This document shows positions 36,694 through 47,398 of a stretch of DNA of 64,000 nucleotides, one piece after another. This DNA comes from Clostridium aminobutyricum. GTDB taxonomy: Bacteria; Bacillota; Clostridia; Peptostreptococcales; Anaerovoracaceae. Under the pieces are notes generated by a model, which saw only the letters and a list, made by a program, of their open reading frames with translations, ran no database searches and was not told the DNA's origin. The stretch is taken from positions 248,001 to 312,000 of the forward strand of contig NZ_JAFJZZ010000001.1 in the NCBI RefSeq assembly GCF_017255415.1. The letters run 5' to 3'. Numbering within the stretch: the first letter of the stretch is position 1; every line of letters begins with the position of its first letter. A program made the translations under genes and the position numbers.

Positions 36694-37881
36694 ATGAAGA
36701 AAACTATTCGGGATATGGATGTTTCAGGTAAAAAAGTCATCGTCCGGTGCGATTTTAACGTACCTTTGAAAGACGGTGTGATAACCGATGACATCCGTAT
36801 TACTTCAGCGTTGCCTACTATTCGATATTTAATAGAAAACGGTGCTAAAGTGATCTTGATGTCGCACCTTGGACGGCCTGAAGGTGAAGCTAATATGAAA
36901 TATACGTTGAAGCCGGTAGCTGAACGTATCTGTGAACTACTAAACAAAGAGATTATTTTCATCAGTGCACCGGAAGTAGTCAATGATCAAGTAAAAAAGG
37001 CGGCAGAGGCACTCCAGGCGGGTGATGTGATGCTTCTCGAGAACGTGAGATTCCGAAAAGAAGAAACGAAAAACGGTGCTGAGTTTTCAAAAGAATTGGC
37101 AAAGCTAGCCGACATTTTTGTAAATGATGCATTTGGAACAGCCCATCGAGCGCATTCTTCAACAGCAGGAGTAGCAGACTATCTGCCGGCAGTATCCGGT
37201 TTCTTGATTGAAAAAGAAGTGCAATTCTTAGGAAACGCCGTGGAGAGTCCGGAAAGGCCGTTTGTTGCCATTATGGGCGGTGCAAAAGTCGGTGATAAAA
37301 TTTTAGTCATTGAAAATTTATTAAAGAAGGTTGATACGCTAATTATTGGAGGCGGAATGGCCTATACTTTCTTTAAGGCGCAAGGGTATGAAATCGGAAC
37401 TTCTATTTTGGATGCCGGCAACATAGGGCTTGCTGCTGAGTTATTAAAGAAGGCAGAAGAAGCAGGTGTTCAGCTATTGCTTCCGATCGATGTAAAAGCA
37501 GCGAAAGCTTTTGATAACGAGGCAGAAACCGCGATTTTTGACAAAGACAAGATCCCGGCAGATTGGATGGGACTGGATATCGGGCCAAAGAGCATGGAAT
37601 TATTTGCAAATGCGATTAAGGAAGCGAAGACCGTTATTTGGAACGGCCCTGTTGGGGTATTTGAAATGTCTAATTTCGCAGCAGGGACCATTGCCGTTGC
37701 AAAGATTCTGGCTGAAAGCGATGCCGTTACCATAATCGGCGGAGGTGATTCGGCAGCTGCGGTGGAACAATTTGGATTGGCAGATAAAATGACCCACATC
37801 TCAACTGGAGGAGGAGCCTCCCTAGAATTCCTAGAAGGAAAAGTACTTCCTGGAATCGCATGCCTACAAGATAAGAACTGA
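36694..37881 (+). CDS. pgk: Phosphoglycerate kinase
   Basis: The 395-residue enzyme makes ATP from 1,3-bisphosphoglycerate. Family blocks in order: [62 protein letters not shown], and the C-terminal [13 protein letters not shown] and [13 protein letters not shown] nucleotide-binding motifs. Length is normal. AGGAGAGAG precedes the ATG, 12 bp after gap. A 184-bp repeat-rich spacer separates it from tpiA. Confidence 0.97.
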   Translation: MKKTIRDMDVSGKKVIVRCDFNVPLKDGVITDDIRITSALPTIRYLIENGAKVILMSHLGRPEGEANMKYTLKPVAERICELLNKEIIFISAPEVVNDQVKKAAEALQAGDVMLLENVRFRKEETKNGAEFSKELAKLADIFVNDAFGTAHRAHSSTAGVADYLPAVSGFLIEKEVQFLGNAVESPERPFVAIMGGAKVGDKILVIENLLKKVDTLIIGGGMAYTFFKAQGYEIGTSILDAGNIGLAAELLKKAEEAGVQLLLPIDVKAAKAFDNEAETAIFDKDKIPADWMGLDIGPKSMELFANAIKEAKTVIWNGPVGVFEMSNFAAGTIAVAKILAESDAVTIIGGGDSAAAVEQFGLADKMTHISTGGGASLEFLEGKVLPGIACLQDKN

Positions 37882-37928
37882 AAAATTGCTGCCAGCTAAA
37901 CTGAAAAATTGCACGCTAGCTAAAGCTA

Positions 37929-38054
37929 GGCAATTTCTGTATGGCACCTTCCAAACATTTTCTTTGAAAATGAGGATAGGTGCGCAACCTGGGCAATTTC
38001 TGTATAGGACCTACCAAACATTTATTTACATAAATGTTTGGTAGGTCCGTAAAA
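37929..38054 (+). repeat. Tandem 63-bp direct repeat forming two large hairpins between pgk and tpiA (copies C1 and C2)
   Basis: Unit 1 (37929-37991) and unit 2 (37992-38054) both start GGCAATTTCTGTAT and continue with a hairpin. In C1 (about 37945-37982) the stem GCACCT...AGGTGC encloses CC/GG and CATTTTC/GAAAATG with small internal loops. In C2 (38007-38048) it is a perfect 18-bp stem with a 6-nt loop. The two differ at paired positions in a compensating way (GCACC/GGTGC against GGACC/GGTCC). Upstream, 37880-37935 has two AAAAATTGC copies and an AAATTGC/GCAATTT pair enclosing CTAGCT/AGCTAG. C2 ends a few bases before the tpiA ribosome binding site and has no T run. Confidence 0.8.
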
Positions 38055-38065
38055 GGAGGTTGGAT

Positions 38066-38815
38066 ATGATAAGAAAACCATTTATCGCAGGTAATTGGAA
38101 AATGTATAAGACTACTGCGGAAGCAAAAGCCTTTGCACGGGCGTTTACCAAGCTGTACAACAGTTCAGATGTTCAAACTGCCATATGTGCACCTTATACT
38201 CAGTTGGAAACTTTAATTGAAGCGTTTAAAGGAACAGACATCAAAATCGGTGCACAAAATATGCATTTTGCGGAGGAGGGGGCCTTTACCGGGGAAATCT
38301 CAGCGAAAATGCTAAAAGAAATTGGTGTGGACTATTGCATCATCGGCCATTCAGAACGAAGACAGTACTTTGGAGAAACAGATGAAACGGTTAATTTAAA
38401 ATTGCGTAAAGCTTTTTCTGCCGATATTATACCTATTCTATGTGTTGGTGAAAGTTTAGAAGAGCGAGATGGCGGCAAGGCCTTTGACGTTGTAAAAAAT
38501 CAGCTGGCAAGCGGATTAAAGGAGATCACAAAGGAACAGGCGAGCAGTTTGGTAATCGCCTATGAACCGGTATGGGCCATCGGCACAGGCCGCAATGCAA
38601 CGCCTGAGCAAGCCGATGAAATGTGCGGATTTATCCGAGACACCATAGAGGAACTATATGATGACGTTGTTTCAGATCAGACTATCATTCAGTATGGAGG
38701 CAGTGTGAAACCGGCGAATGCGACTGATATCATGAATATGCCGGAAATTGACGGAGCCCTTGTAGGAGGTGCCAGCTTGATTCCGGAAGATTTTATTGAA
38801 ATCGTTAACTTTTAA
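38066..38815 (+). CDS. tpiA: Triosephosphate isomerase
   Basis: The 249-residue TIM-barrel enzyme interconverts dihydroxyacetone phosphate and glyceraldehyde 3-phosphate. AGNWKMYKT carries the substrate Lys, CIIGHSERRQYFGE the catalytic His, VIAYEPVWAIGTGRNATPEQ the catalytic Glu and loop 6, and QYGGSVKPANA the phosphate-binding loop. AAAGGAGG is 7 nt before the ATG at 38066; a TTG at 38060 is also in frame but too close to the site. A strong hairpin lies immediately upstream of the ribosome binding site. Confidence 0.97.
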   Translation: MIRKPFIAGNWKMYKTTAEAKAFARAFTKLYNSSDVQTAICAPYTQLETLIEAFKGTDIKIGAQNMHFAEEGAFTGEISAKMLKEIGVDYCIIGHSERRQYFGETDETVNLKLRKAFSADIIPILCVGESLEERDGGKAFDVVKNQLASGLKEITKEQASSLVIAYEPVWAIGTGRNATPEQADEMCGFIRDTIEELYDDVVSDQTIIQYGGSVKPANATDIMNMPEIDGALVGGASLIPEDFIEIVNF

Positions 38816-40138
<1,323 letters not shown>

Positions 40139-40246
40139 TCGAGCAAATTATATCCGTTCTAACTTTGCGGCAAAGCCGAAAGGTGAATCGAGGAACTGAT
40201 ACAATTTGAAAGTAATGTACATTGGCGTAAAATCAACGTGTTTGAG

Positions 40247-40288
40247 GGCTTTTTTCTCCTTTATTCGAGAAAAAAGCCTTGATTTTTT
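40247..40288 (+). terminator. Terminator of the glycolytic cluster
   Basis: Perfect 12-bp stem (40247-40258 with 40267-40278), 8-nt loop, then TTGATTTTTT. Confidence 0.85.
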
Positions 40289-40339
40289 GACAAGCTTATG
40301 ATAGACTCAAGTAGTTAATCACGTGCAGGAGGTGAAGAG

Positions 40340-40570
40340 ATGAAAACATTTCTTATGATAATACTTGCAATTGCTAGTATCGTTTTGATAGCTAGTATTT
40401 TATTGCAGTCCGGAAATAGTGCTGGCTTAGCTGGTTCGATCGGCGGAGGAGCGGAACAATTATTTGGTAAGAAAAAGAGTAAGGGATATGAAGCTGTATT
40501 AAGTAAAATTACAACTGTCGCAGCAGTTTGTTTCATTGCGGTTTCACTGGCTTTAGTATCTATTGAGTAG
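40340..40570 (+). CDS. secG: Preprotein translocase subunit SecG
   Basis: A 76-residue membrane protein with two hydrophobic segments (residues 3-22 and 53-74) separated by the conserved LLQSGNSAGLAGSIGGGAEQLFG loop, shown here in part: SGNSAGLAGSIGGGAEQLFG. It is an accessory subunit of the SecYEG protein-conducting channel. GGAGGTGAAGAG precedes the ATG. It lies after eno as in many Firmicutes, where rnr and smpB usually follow; here rnr is 3.5 kb away on the other strand. Confidence 0.93.
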   Translation: MKTFLMIILAIASIVLIASILLQSGNSAGLAGSIGGGAEQLFGKKKSKGYEAVLSKITTVAAVCFIAVSLALVSIE

Positions 40571-40646
40571 TAAGTAATTGATTAATTAACGTTAATATAT
40601 CTTAGCTTCATTATTATTTTATTTCTATAAAAATATTGCTTTTACA

Positions 40647-40673
40647 TTAAGAGGTGTCCAAGACGCCTCTTAA
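40647..40673. other. Hairpin between secG and hppA
   Basis: A 12-bp stem with one G-T pair (40647-40658 with 40662-40673) and a CAA loop. There is no following T run; it may be an RNA 3' end or a leader structure of hppA. Confidence 0.5.
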
Positions 40674-40706
40674 CTTGCATTAAAAGTAAAGAGGAGGTAT
40701 TATCAA

Positions 40707-42722
40707 ATGAATCAATTTTTGCAAGTAGCTGCACCAATTGCAGCGATCCTTGCGCTGGTATTTGCGTACGGGCTTACATCTTGGATTACCAAGGTGGATG
40801 AAGGAAATGACCGGATGAAGGAAATTGCCGGCTACATCCGAGAAGGTGCCATGGCTTTTTTGAGGAGAGAGTACAAGACAATGGTATTTGTTATCGTAGT
40901 GTTAGCTTTACTGATTGGATTCTTCATTGACTATGTTTCAGGTATTCTCTATGTAGTAGGAGCGGTACTGTCGGTATTGGCAGGTTTCTTCGGCATGAAT
41001 GTTGCAACAAGAGGGAACGTAAGAACCGCAAATGCAGCAATGGAATCCGGTATAGGCAAAGCACTGAAAGTAGCATTTCGTTCTGGTGCAGTAATGGGAC
41101 TTTGTGTAACAGGCCTTGGTCTTTTAGGATTGGGCATTGTATTCTTAGTTCTTGACATAGCTACTCTAGAGCAATGTGTTACCGGCTTTGGACTTGGGGC
41201 ATCCTCTATGGCCTTGTTCGGACGTGTAGGCGGTGGTATCTATACAAAGGCTGCGGACGTTGGTGCCGACTTAGTAGGTAAAGTGGAAGCCGGAATCCCG
41301 GAAGATGATCCAAGAAATCCGGCGGTTATTGCGGACAATGTAGGGGACAACGTAGGCGACGTTGCCGGTATGGGCTCTGACCTTTTTGAATCCTATGTTG
41401 GTTCTATTATTTCTGCGATCACGCTTGCTGCGGTAGCTGCAGCGAACTCCAACGGAGCATTTGATCAGACAGCAGCAGCATTATTCCCAATGGTACTTTC
41501 TGCAATCGGTATTATAGCGTCTATTATTGGTATCATGGGCGTTAGAGGTAAAGAAGGCGGAAACCCTTCTCAGGCTCTAAACATGGGAACTTATATTTCC
41601 GGTATTGTTGTCATCATAGCTTCGTTTATATTATCAAAGACAATGCTTGGAAGCTTTGACTATGCCATTGCTATTATCGCTGGTTTAGTCTGCGGTATTG
41701 CGATCGGAAAAATTACAGAAATTTATACTTCTGGAGACTATAAACATGTTAAGACTATTGCAGAACAGTCACAGACTGGTGCTGCTACAACCATCATTTC
41801 TGGTTTAGGTGTTGGTATGTTATCCACCGTATGGCCCGTTATCTTTATTTGTATAGGGATTTTTGTAGCATTCCAGTTCGCTGGGTTATATGGAATTGCT
41901 CTTTCCGCAGTAGGTATGCTTTCCACAACCGCTATGACTGTTGCGGTAGACGCATATGGTCCGGTATCGGATAATGCCGGTGGTATTGCAGAAATGAGTG
42001 AACTTCCGCACGAAGTTAGAGAAATTACGGACAAGCTTGATGCTGTAGGGAATACAACAGCTGCTATTGGTAAAGGCTTTGCTATTGCTTCTGCCGCATT
42101 AACGGCGCTTGCACTGTTCGCATCCTATGCAACCGTTGCGAAGCTTACGGAAATCAGCTTACTTGACCCAATGGTAATCATCGGATTATTTATCGGAGCA
42201 ATGCTTCCTTTCTTATTCACAGCAATGACGATGAATTCTGTTGGCAAAGCTGCTAATCAGATGATTGAAGAAGTAAGAAGACAGTTCCGAACAGATAAAG
42301 GTATCATGGAAGGTACATCAAAACCTGATTATGCAACATGTGTAGATATTTCAACAAAAGCTGCACTTAAGGAAATGGTTGCTCCTGGACTACTTGCAAT
42401 CATCGCTCCTTTAGCTGTAGGTATTGTTCTTGGTACAGAAGCCTTAGGCGGAATGCTTGCAGGATCACTTTCTGCCGGTGTATTGTTAGCGATTATGATG
42501 GCTAACGCTGGCGGCGCTTGGGACAATGCAAAGAAGTACATCGAAAGCGGACACTTCGGCGGAAAGGGCTCTGAGCCTCATAAAGCTGCAGTTGTCGGTG
42601 ATACGGTAGGAGATCCGTTCAAGGATACCTCCGGTCCTTCTATCAACATTCTGATCAAACTTATGACGATTGTAGCAGTCGTGTTTGCTCCATTGTTTTT
42701 ATCAGTTGGCGGGCTTTTATAA
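40707..42722 (+). CDS. hppA: Membrane-bound ion-translocating pyrophosphatase, K+-dependent type
   Basis: A 671-residue protein with about 16 transmembrane helices that couples pyrophosphate hydrolysis to export of H+ or Na+. The active site is seen in [56 protein letters not shown] and the C-terminal [16 protein letters not shown]. The K+-dependence position reads [12 protein letters not shown]: Ala where K+-independent enzymes have Lys, and Gly where they have Thr, so it should be K+-dependent. Whether it pumps Na+ or H+ depends on the position of a glutamate in helix 6, which I did not resolve. AGGAGG precedes the ATG. Confidence 0.96.
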   Translation: MNQFLQVAAPIAAILALVFAYGLTSWITKVDEGNDRMKEIAGYIREGAMAFLRREYKTMVFVIVVLALLIGFFIDYVSGILYVVGAVLSVLAGFFGMNVATRGNVRTANAAMESGIGKALKVAFRSGAVMGLCVTGLGLLGLGIVFLVLDIATLEQCVTGFGLGASSMALFGRVGGGIYTKAADVGADLVGKVEAGIPEDDPRNPAVIADNVGDNVGDVAGMGSDLFESYVGSIISAITLAAVAAANSNGAFDQTAAALFPMVLSAIGIIASIIGIMGVRGKEGGNPSQALNMGTYISGIVVIIASFILSKTMLGSFDYAIAIIAGLVCGIAIGKITEIYTSGDYKHVKTIAEQSQTGAATTIISGLGVGMLSTVWPVIFICIGIFVAFQFAGLYGIALSAVGMLSTTAMTVAVDAYGPVSDNAGGIAEMSELPHEVREITDKLDAVGNTTAAIGKGFAIASAALTALALFASYATVAKLTEISLLDPMVIIGLFIGAMLPFLFTAMTMNSVGKAANQMIEEVRRQFRTDKGIMEGTSKPDYATCVDISTKAALKEMVAPGLLAIIAPLAVGIVLGTEALGGMLAGSLSAGVLLAIMMANAGGAWDNAKKYIESGHFGGKGSEPHKAAVVGDTVGDPFKDTSGPSINILIKLMTIVAVVFAPLFLSVGGLL

Positions 42723-42747
42723 TACGAAATCAATCATGAATGTGACT

Positions 42748-42782
42748 AATAGGTGTATCTCTTAGAGTACACCTATTTTTTA
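42748..42782 (+). terminator. Terminator of hppA
   Basis: Perfect 10-bp stem (42748-42757 with 42768-42777) followed by a T run. The 190 bp after it, up to ilvE, is very AT-rich; no T-box or other known leader is visible. Confidence 0.82.
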
Positions 42783-42976
42783 TTGCCGTATTGTGACTCA
42801 TACCAAAAAATATACTTAATAATTGTTGAGTATTACAATTATTGTTGACTAATGAAAAGAATCGTATTATTATATAATATAATAATACAAAAAATCGGGC
42901 AAATAATCACGTCGATATTTTTTTCAAAATGAAACTTAACCATAAATCGGCAGATTGAAAGAGAGGAAAGAAAGTC

Positions 42977-44044
42977 ATGAAATACAATTTTCCAATTACA
43001 AGAACTACAACGCCTAAAGCGAAACCGGATCCGGACACTTTACGATTTGGTCAGCTTTTTACAGACCATATGTTTATTATGGAATATACAACCGGTAAGG
43101 GTTGGCACGACGGTAAGATTGTTCCTTATGCGCCGCTACAGATTGAACCTGCTGCTGCAGTATTTCATTATGCACAGGAAATGTTTGAAGGTTTAAAAGC
43201 CTACAAATCAAAGGACGGAAGAGTGCTTTTGTTCAGACCGGATATGAACGCAAAGAGAACAACAAGTACGAATGAAAGAATGTGCATTCCTCATTTAGAT
43301 GAAGAATTAATGGTGGAAGCTATTAAGGCTGTTGTGAATGTTGATAAAGATTGGATTCCTGAAAAAAAGGGAACTTCACTATACATAAGACCATTTATTA
43401 TTGCTGACGAACCGTTTTTAGGAGTAAGACCTTCTGACCATTATTTGTTTATGGTTATTTTAAGTCCTGTAGGACCTTATTATGAAGGCGGTCTCGCGCC
43501 TACCAAGATTTTCGTCGAAGATGATTTTGTAAGGGCCACTCCTGGCGGTACAGGATTTGCCAAAATCGGAGGCAACTACGCGGCTGGAATGAAGTCACAG
43601 GAGAAAGCACATGAAAAAGGTTATGAACAAGTATTATGGCTTGACGGTGTAGAAAGAAAGTATGTAGAGGAAATCGGAACTTCCAATGCGTTCTTTAAGA
43701 TTCACGATGAAGTTATCACCGCACCTCTTTCCGGAACGATTTTACCGGGTATTACAAGAGACTCTGTCATTAACCTCCTAAAGCAGTGGGGCATTAAGGT
43801 TTCAGAAAGAAGATTGACCATCGAAGAGGTTTTTGAAGCCGGCAAACAAGGAAAACTGATTGAAATGTTTGCTACCGGTACGGCCGCTGTGATCTCTCCG
43901 GTAGGAGAACTTTCTTGGAAAGATGAAAAGGTTGTCATTAACAATGGTGAGATTGGAGAATTGTCTCAGAAACTTTATGACGAATTATATGGACTTCAGA
44001 TTGGTGAAGTAGAAGATACATTGGGCTGGACAGTACAAGTATAA
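42977..44044 (+). CDS. ilvE: Branched-chain amino acid aminotransferase
   Basis: The 355-residue fold-type IV pyridoxal-phosphate enzyme transfers amino groups between glutamate and leucine, isoleucine or valine. Recognisable blocks are AVFHYAQEMFEGLKAY, YIRPFIIADEPFLGVRPS, KIGGNYAAGMKSQEKAHEKG with the PLP-binding Lys, QVLWLDGVERKYVEEIGTSN, and FATGTAAVISPVGEL. The length matches the longer (class II) bacterial branch. GAGAGGAAAG precedes the ATG. It is a single-gene unit ended by a terminator; it could work in synthesis or in amino acid fermentation. Confidence 0.95.
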   Translation: MKYNFPITRTTTPKAKPDPDTLRFGQLFTDHMFIMEYTTGKGWHDGKIVPYAPLQIEPAAAVFHYAQEMFEGLKAYKSKDGRVLLFRPDMNAKRTTSTNERMCIPHLDEELMVEAIKAVVNVDKDWIPEKKGTSLYIRPFIIADEPFLGVRPSDHYLFMVILSPVGPYYEGGLAPTKIFVEDDFVRATPGGTGFAKIGGNYAAGMKSQEKAHEKGYEQVLWLDGVERKYVEEIGTSNAFFKIHDEVITAPLSGTILPGITRDSVINLLKQWGIKVSERRLTIEEVFEAGKQGKLIEMFATGTAAVISPVGELSWKDEKVVINNGEIGELSQKLYDELYGLQIGEVEDTLGWTVQV

Positions 44045-44050
44045 AAGAGT

Positions 44051-44087
44051 AAAGGACCGTGAACTATCCGTTTTTCGGTCCTTTTTA
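44051..44087. terminator. Terminator between convergent ilvE and rnr
   Basis: Perfect 9-bp stem (44051-44059 with 44076-44084) and a T run; it lies between the two stop codons. Confidence 0.8.
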
Positions 44088-44105
44088 TATGCATAAAATA
44101 AACAG

Positions 44106-46211
44106 TTATTCTATTGTTTGTTGTACGACGGAAAAATCAATTTCCCGCTCTTCAATATCGGCGCGTTGCACTTCAATTCGGATTCTATCCCCCAGTGCGT
44201 AAATTTTATTGGTATGATGACCGATAAATCGATATTTGGATTCATCATAATCGTAATAATCATCTGTCAACGCTTCCACGCGTACCAATCCTTCAATGGT
44301 ATTTTCAAGCTGAACATAAAAACCGTAATTGGTGATGCCGCTGATTACTCCATCAAATTCTTGACCGATGCGATAAGACATATATTCGGTTTTTTTCAGC
44401 TTTTCAACTTCACGTTCCAATTCTTGAGCCGCGCGCTCTGCCTTTGATGACAGATCGGCTGCAATTTCGGTGATTTTTCTCAGCTGCTTGCTTCGTTTCT
44501 CGTTTAGCTTGCCTTCAATGGACTCTTTAATGATTCGATGAATCATTAAATCCGGGTATCTTCTGATCGGAGACGTAAAATGACAATAAAACTTTACCCC
44601 TAATCCGAAGTGCCCATTGCAGGCTACATCATAAAAAGCTTTTTTCATTGCGCGGAGCATTACAGTATTGACTACATTTTCGTATGTTTCACCTTTCACC
44701 TGTCTTAGAATATCGCTTAATACTCTTGGATGAACATTTTCAGTATTTCCTTTCATCAGAACACCAAAACCACGCACAAACGTTTTAAATTCATCCATAC
44801 GGTCTTGGTCGGGTTTCTCATGAACCCGATAAACAAAAGGGGAATCCAGCCAATAAAAATGTTCCGCTATGGTTTCATTGGCAATCAGCATGAATTCTTC
44901 TATGATACGATTTGCAATACGTCTTTCAGCCGTTTCTATAGTGATTGGTATGCCTGAATCGTCTAATGTAATATAAGCTTCGTCAAAATCAAAATCAAGG
45001 CTTCCGCGGCTATCTCTGCGTTTATTTAAAATGGCAGCCAATTCTTTCATCATTAAAAGTTCTTCGTAGATATCATCGTACTTAGAAATTAAATCTATTG
45101 CATTTTTTTCTAACATATCGGAGACATCATCATAAACCATACGATGCATAGAATGGATGACACTTTTATAAATGTCATGACCAACCACATCTCCGTTCGT
45201 ATCTATTTCCATGTTAATAGAAAGCGTTAAACGGTCTACAGAAGGGTTTAAACTGCAAATACCATTCGACAGTGCTTTCGGTAGCATAGGGATGACCTGA
45301 TCCACCAGATAAATACTGGTGCCTCTTTTTAACGCCTCTTTATCCATTGCGCTGTCTTCTTTTACATAATGAGTAACGTCGGCAATATGCACTCCGAGTA
45401 AATAATTACCGTTACTTAGCTTTTCTATAGAAACTGCATCATCTAAATCCTTGGCATCTGCGCCATCAATGGTAATAATTTTTTTGTCTCTTAAATCAAT
45501 TCTACCTATAAGTTCTTCAGCGGTGATCGGTTCAAAATCTTCTTTCTCCAACAATTTTATTTTCGAGATAGCTTTTGCCTCGGCATTTACTCTGCTGGGA
45601 AAAGTCTGAAACAAATTATATTGCCGGATTAAAGATTTTATATCTCCTCCAGGCTCACCGTTTCGACTGATCACTTCTATAATTTTTCCCTCTGCGCTAT
45701 TTCCGTTTTCAGGGAATTTTGTTATTTGAACAACTACTTTATCACCGGTCTGCGAATTTCTAAAATCACTTTTCTTCACGAAGATATCGGCATTGCTAAA
45801 CCGCTTATCATCAGGCACCACAAAACCGAAACGATTACTTTTTTCAAAAGTTCCTACGATCTCGGTAATCCCATGATGGAGTATCTTTTCTATAGCGCCT
45901 TCTCTGGATTTATTGGAATTACTAGGTGGATATAAGGATACCTGCACCGTATCACCATGCATAGCGCCGTTTATATTTTTAGCTGCAATAAATATATCTT
46001 TTTGTTCTGCAGGTTTGGAATTGCCTTTCTCTTCTTCATCTGACTCAGTTTCAGATATAATTGGTGTAACAAAGCCAAATCCCCTTTTATGCTTTGAAAG
46101 TATCCCTTCTATTACCTCTCCGTGCGTGGGTGGATTTTTATATATTCGGCGTGTAGTCGTACTATCTGATTGCTTATTCTTTTTCTCTTTATTAAAAATT
46201 ATTTTACTCAT
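44106..46211 (-). CDS. rnr: Ribonuclease R
   Basis: The 701-residue 3'-5' exoribonuclease has a basic N-terminal extension (residues 1-60), two cold-shock domains (about 65-220; GFGFVTPI and NRFGFVVPDDKRF), the RNB catalytic domain (about 240-570) with RIDLRDKKIITIDGADAKDLDDAVSI split across the metal site, here ITIDGADAKDLDDAVSIEK, and a C-terminal S1 domain (about 615-700, GVISGITNYGFYVQLE). It degrades structured RNA. No Shine-Dalgarno site precedes the ATG; an extended -10 element stands exactly where it would make the ATG the transcript start. Confidence 0.94.
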   Translation of the reverse strand: MSKIIFNKEKKNKQSDSTTTRRIYKNPPTHGEVIEGILSKHKRGFGFVTPIISETESDEEEKGNSKPAEQKDIFIAAKNINGAMHGDTVQVSLYPPSNSNKSREGAIEKILHHGITEIVGTFEKSNRFGFVVPDDKRFSNADIFVKKSDFRNSQTGDKVVVQITKFPENGNSAEGKIIEVISRNGEPGGDIKSLIRQYNLFQTFPSRVNAEAKAISKIKLLEKEDFEPITAEELIGRIDLRDKKIITIDGADAKDLDDAVSIEKLSNGNYLLGVHIADVTHYVKEDSAMDKEALKRGTSIYLVDQVIPMLPKALSNGICSLNPSVDRLTLSINMEIDTNGDVVGHDIYKSVIHSMHRMVYDDVSDMLEKNAIDLISKYDDIYEELLMMKELAAILNKRRDSRGSLDFDFDEAYITLDDSGIPITIETAERRIANRIIEEFMLIANETIAEHFYWLDSPFVYRVHEKPDQDRMDEFKTFVRGFGVLMKGNTENVHPRVLSDILRQVKGETYENVVNTVMLRAMKKAFYDVACNGHFGLGVKFYCHFTSPIRRYPDLMIHRIIKESIEGKLNEKRSKQLRKITEIAADLSSKAERAAQELEREVEKLKKTEYMSYRIGQEFDGVISGITNYGFYVQLENTIEGLVRVEALTDDYYDYDESKYRFIGHHTNKIYALGDRIRIEVQRADIEEREIDFSVVQQTIE

Positions 46212-46217
46212 ATTATT

Positions 46218-46226
46218 ATTATATCA
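46218..46226 (-). promoter_or_regulatory. Extended -10 element abutting the rnr start codon
   Basis: On the minus strand TGATATAAT (46226-46218) ends 6 nt before the A of the rnr ATG at 46211. This would give a leaderless transcript. No -35 is recognisable. Confidence 0.45.
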
Positions 46227-46288
46227 CAAAGTGATTCTTTTAAATATTTAATCTTATAAAGGAATGCATAAGTTTGTAAATTGCCCTT

Positions 46289-46330
46289 TAAAAAAACAAA
46301 AGGATGGAAAAATCCATCCTTTTTGTTTCA
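46289..46330 (-). terminator. Terminator of the small lipoprotein gene
   Basis: A stem of about 13 bp with one bulged base (about 46294-46307 with 46314-46328) followed on the minus strand by a T run. It directly follows the stop codon. Confidence 0.75.
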
Positions 46331-46612
46331 TTATTGATTATCAGGCGTATTGGCTTTATTTGAGATGGAACCATCGGTGGTATTTGTATCATTTAGAGGA
46401 TTTACATTATTCCTGTCATTGTCTAAAATACCATTGTTATCATCGTCATTTAAGATGCCATCTCGATTGTTATCATCATTCACAATCCCACCATTTGTTG
46501 TGTTTCCTGGGGTATCAGGATCAATTGTGGTAGGATTATTGTTTCCGCAACCTGAGAATGCCACCATTACCATAATCAATAAAAGTCCAAGCAAAATTCG
46601 TGCTTTCTTCAA
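46331..46612 (-). CDS. Small Asn/Asp-rich lipoprotein
   Basis: A 93-residue predicted lipoprotein: MKKARILLGLLLIMVMVAFSG, shown here as the signal LLGLLLIMVMVAFSG, then the lipid-modified Cys followed by GNNN. The mature part is low-complexity and rich in Asn, Asp, Gly and Thr, with loosely repeated units like DGILNDDDNNG and NGILDNDRNN; no folded domain is evident. The frame opens further upstream with an ATG at 46672, but GAGGAG at 46622-46627 stands 9 nt before a TTG at 46612 and gives a normal signal peptide, so TTG is preferred. Function unknown. It may be surface-exposed and perhaps metal-binding, which is a guess from composition. Confidence 0.6.
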   Translation of the reverse strand: MKKARILLGLLLIMVMVAFSGCGNNNPTTIDPDTPGNTTNGGIVNDDNNRDGILNDDDNNGILDNDRNNVNPLNDTNTTDGSISNKANTPDNQ

Positions 46613-46843
46613 ATTATTCAACTCCTCTCTTTTTTCATTCTTATTATGAACCAATTTAAATATTTTAATCATAAATCCTAAATCAATATGAACTGAATTA
46701 TTTACTATTAAATGTGAAGCATTAACATTTTAAAAAATTTTAAAAATATGATAAATTTATTGAGTGAAAATGATTTTATATACGAATGTATAATTGAGGA
46801 AATAAATTAATGAAAAAATATAGCATATTGGAAAGAGGAAACT

Positions 46844-47398
46844 ATGAACGATAATGAGCTGATATTGCTTTTGAAGAGTGATCCGCAGGAAGGCCTGACA
46901 AAAGCAATTGATTTGTATGGGGGAACCGTTAAATGGATTATACAAAAAATTATAGGGAATCACTGTCAACAAGATACGGAAGAATGTGTTTCTGATACAT
47001 TTGTAAAATTGTGGCAAGGAATAGATCGGTTTCAGAACGATAATGGGGTCCTTCTAAAAAGCTATTTGTATGGAATCGCAAGGCATACGGCTATTGATTT
47101 TTGCAGAAAGCGGAATGCACAAGAAGAACTGTTTCCGATTGAAGAAAACGATTTAGGTATCCATGTAGACGTCACGGAAGAACTGGCAAAATCAGAAAAT
47201 ATTCGAATTCTCCAAGAAGCAGTAGATGCTTTGCCTGAACCGGATCGAAAAATATTTATAAGGCGGTACTTTTTGCAAGAAAGGATTAACGCGATTGCAG
47301 AATCGCTTTCAATTAGTCCGAAGGTGGTAGAAAACAAATTGTACCGCGGAAAAAAAGTGCTCAAGGATTCGTTGATTGAAAGGGGAATAATATTATGA
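46844..47398 (+). CDS. ECF-type RNA polymerase sigma factor
   Basis: A 184-residue sigma-70 family protein with region 2 (about residues 20-90; DTEECVSDTFVKLWQGIDRF, then SYLYGIARHTAIDFCRKR) and region 4 (about 120-175; DRKIFIRRYFLQERINAIAE and PKVVENKLYRGKKVLKD). No region 1 or 3 is present, as in extracytoplasmic-function sigmas. Its last codons overlap the start of the DUF4179 gene by 4 bp (ATGA), the usual sigma/anti-sigma arrangement. AGAGGAAA precedes the ATG. The signal it answers is not evident from the neighbours. Confidence 0.9.
   Translation: MNDNELILLLKSDPQEGLTKAIDLYGGTVKWIIQKIIGNHCQQDTEECVSDTFVKLWQGIDRFQNDNGVLLKSYLYGIARHTAIDFCRKRNAQEELFPIEENDLGIHVDVTEELAKSENIRILQEAVDALPEPDRKIFIRRYFLQERINAIAESLSISPKVVENKLYRGKKVLKDSLIERGIIL

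Noticed and set aside
42785-42976. T-box or other amino acid riboswitch before ilvE
   Set aside because: I found no conserved T-box core sequence, antiterminator or specifier arrangement; the region is simply AT-rich.
44118-44447. Plus-strand frame of 109 codons opposite rnr
   Set aside because: It is antisense to well-conserved ribonuclease R coding sequence and has no ribosome binding site or family resemblance.
46350-46649. Plus-strand frame opposite the small lipoprotein gene
   Set aside because: The minus-strand frame has a signal peptide, lipobox, ribosome binding site and terminator; the plus frame has none of these.
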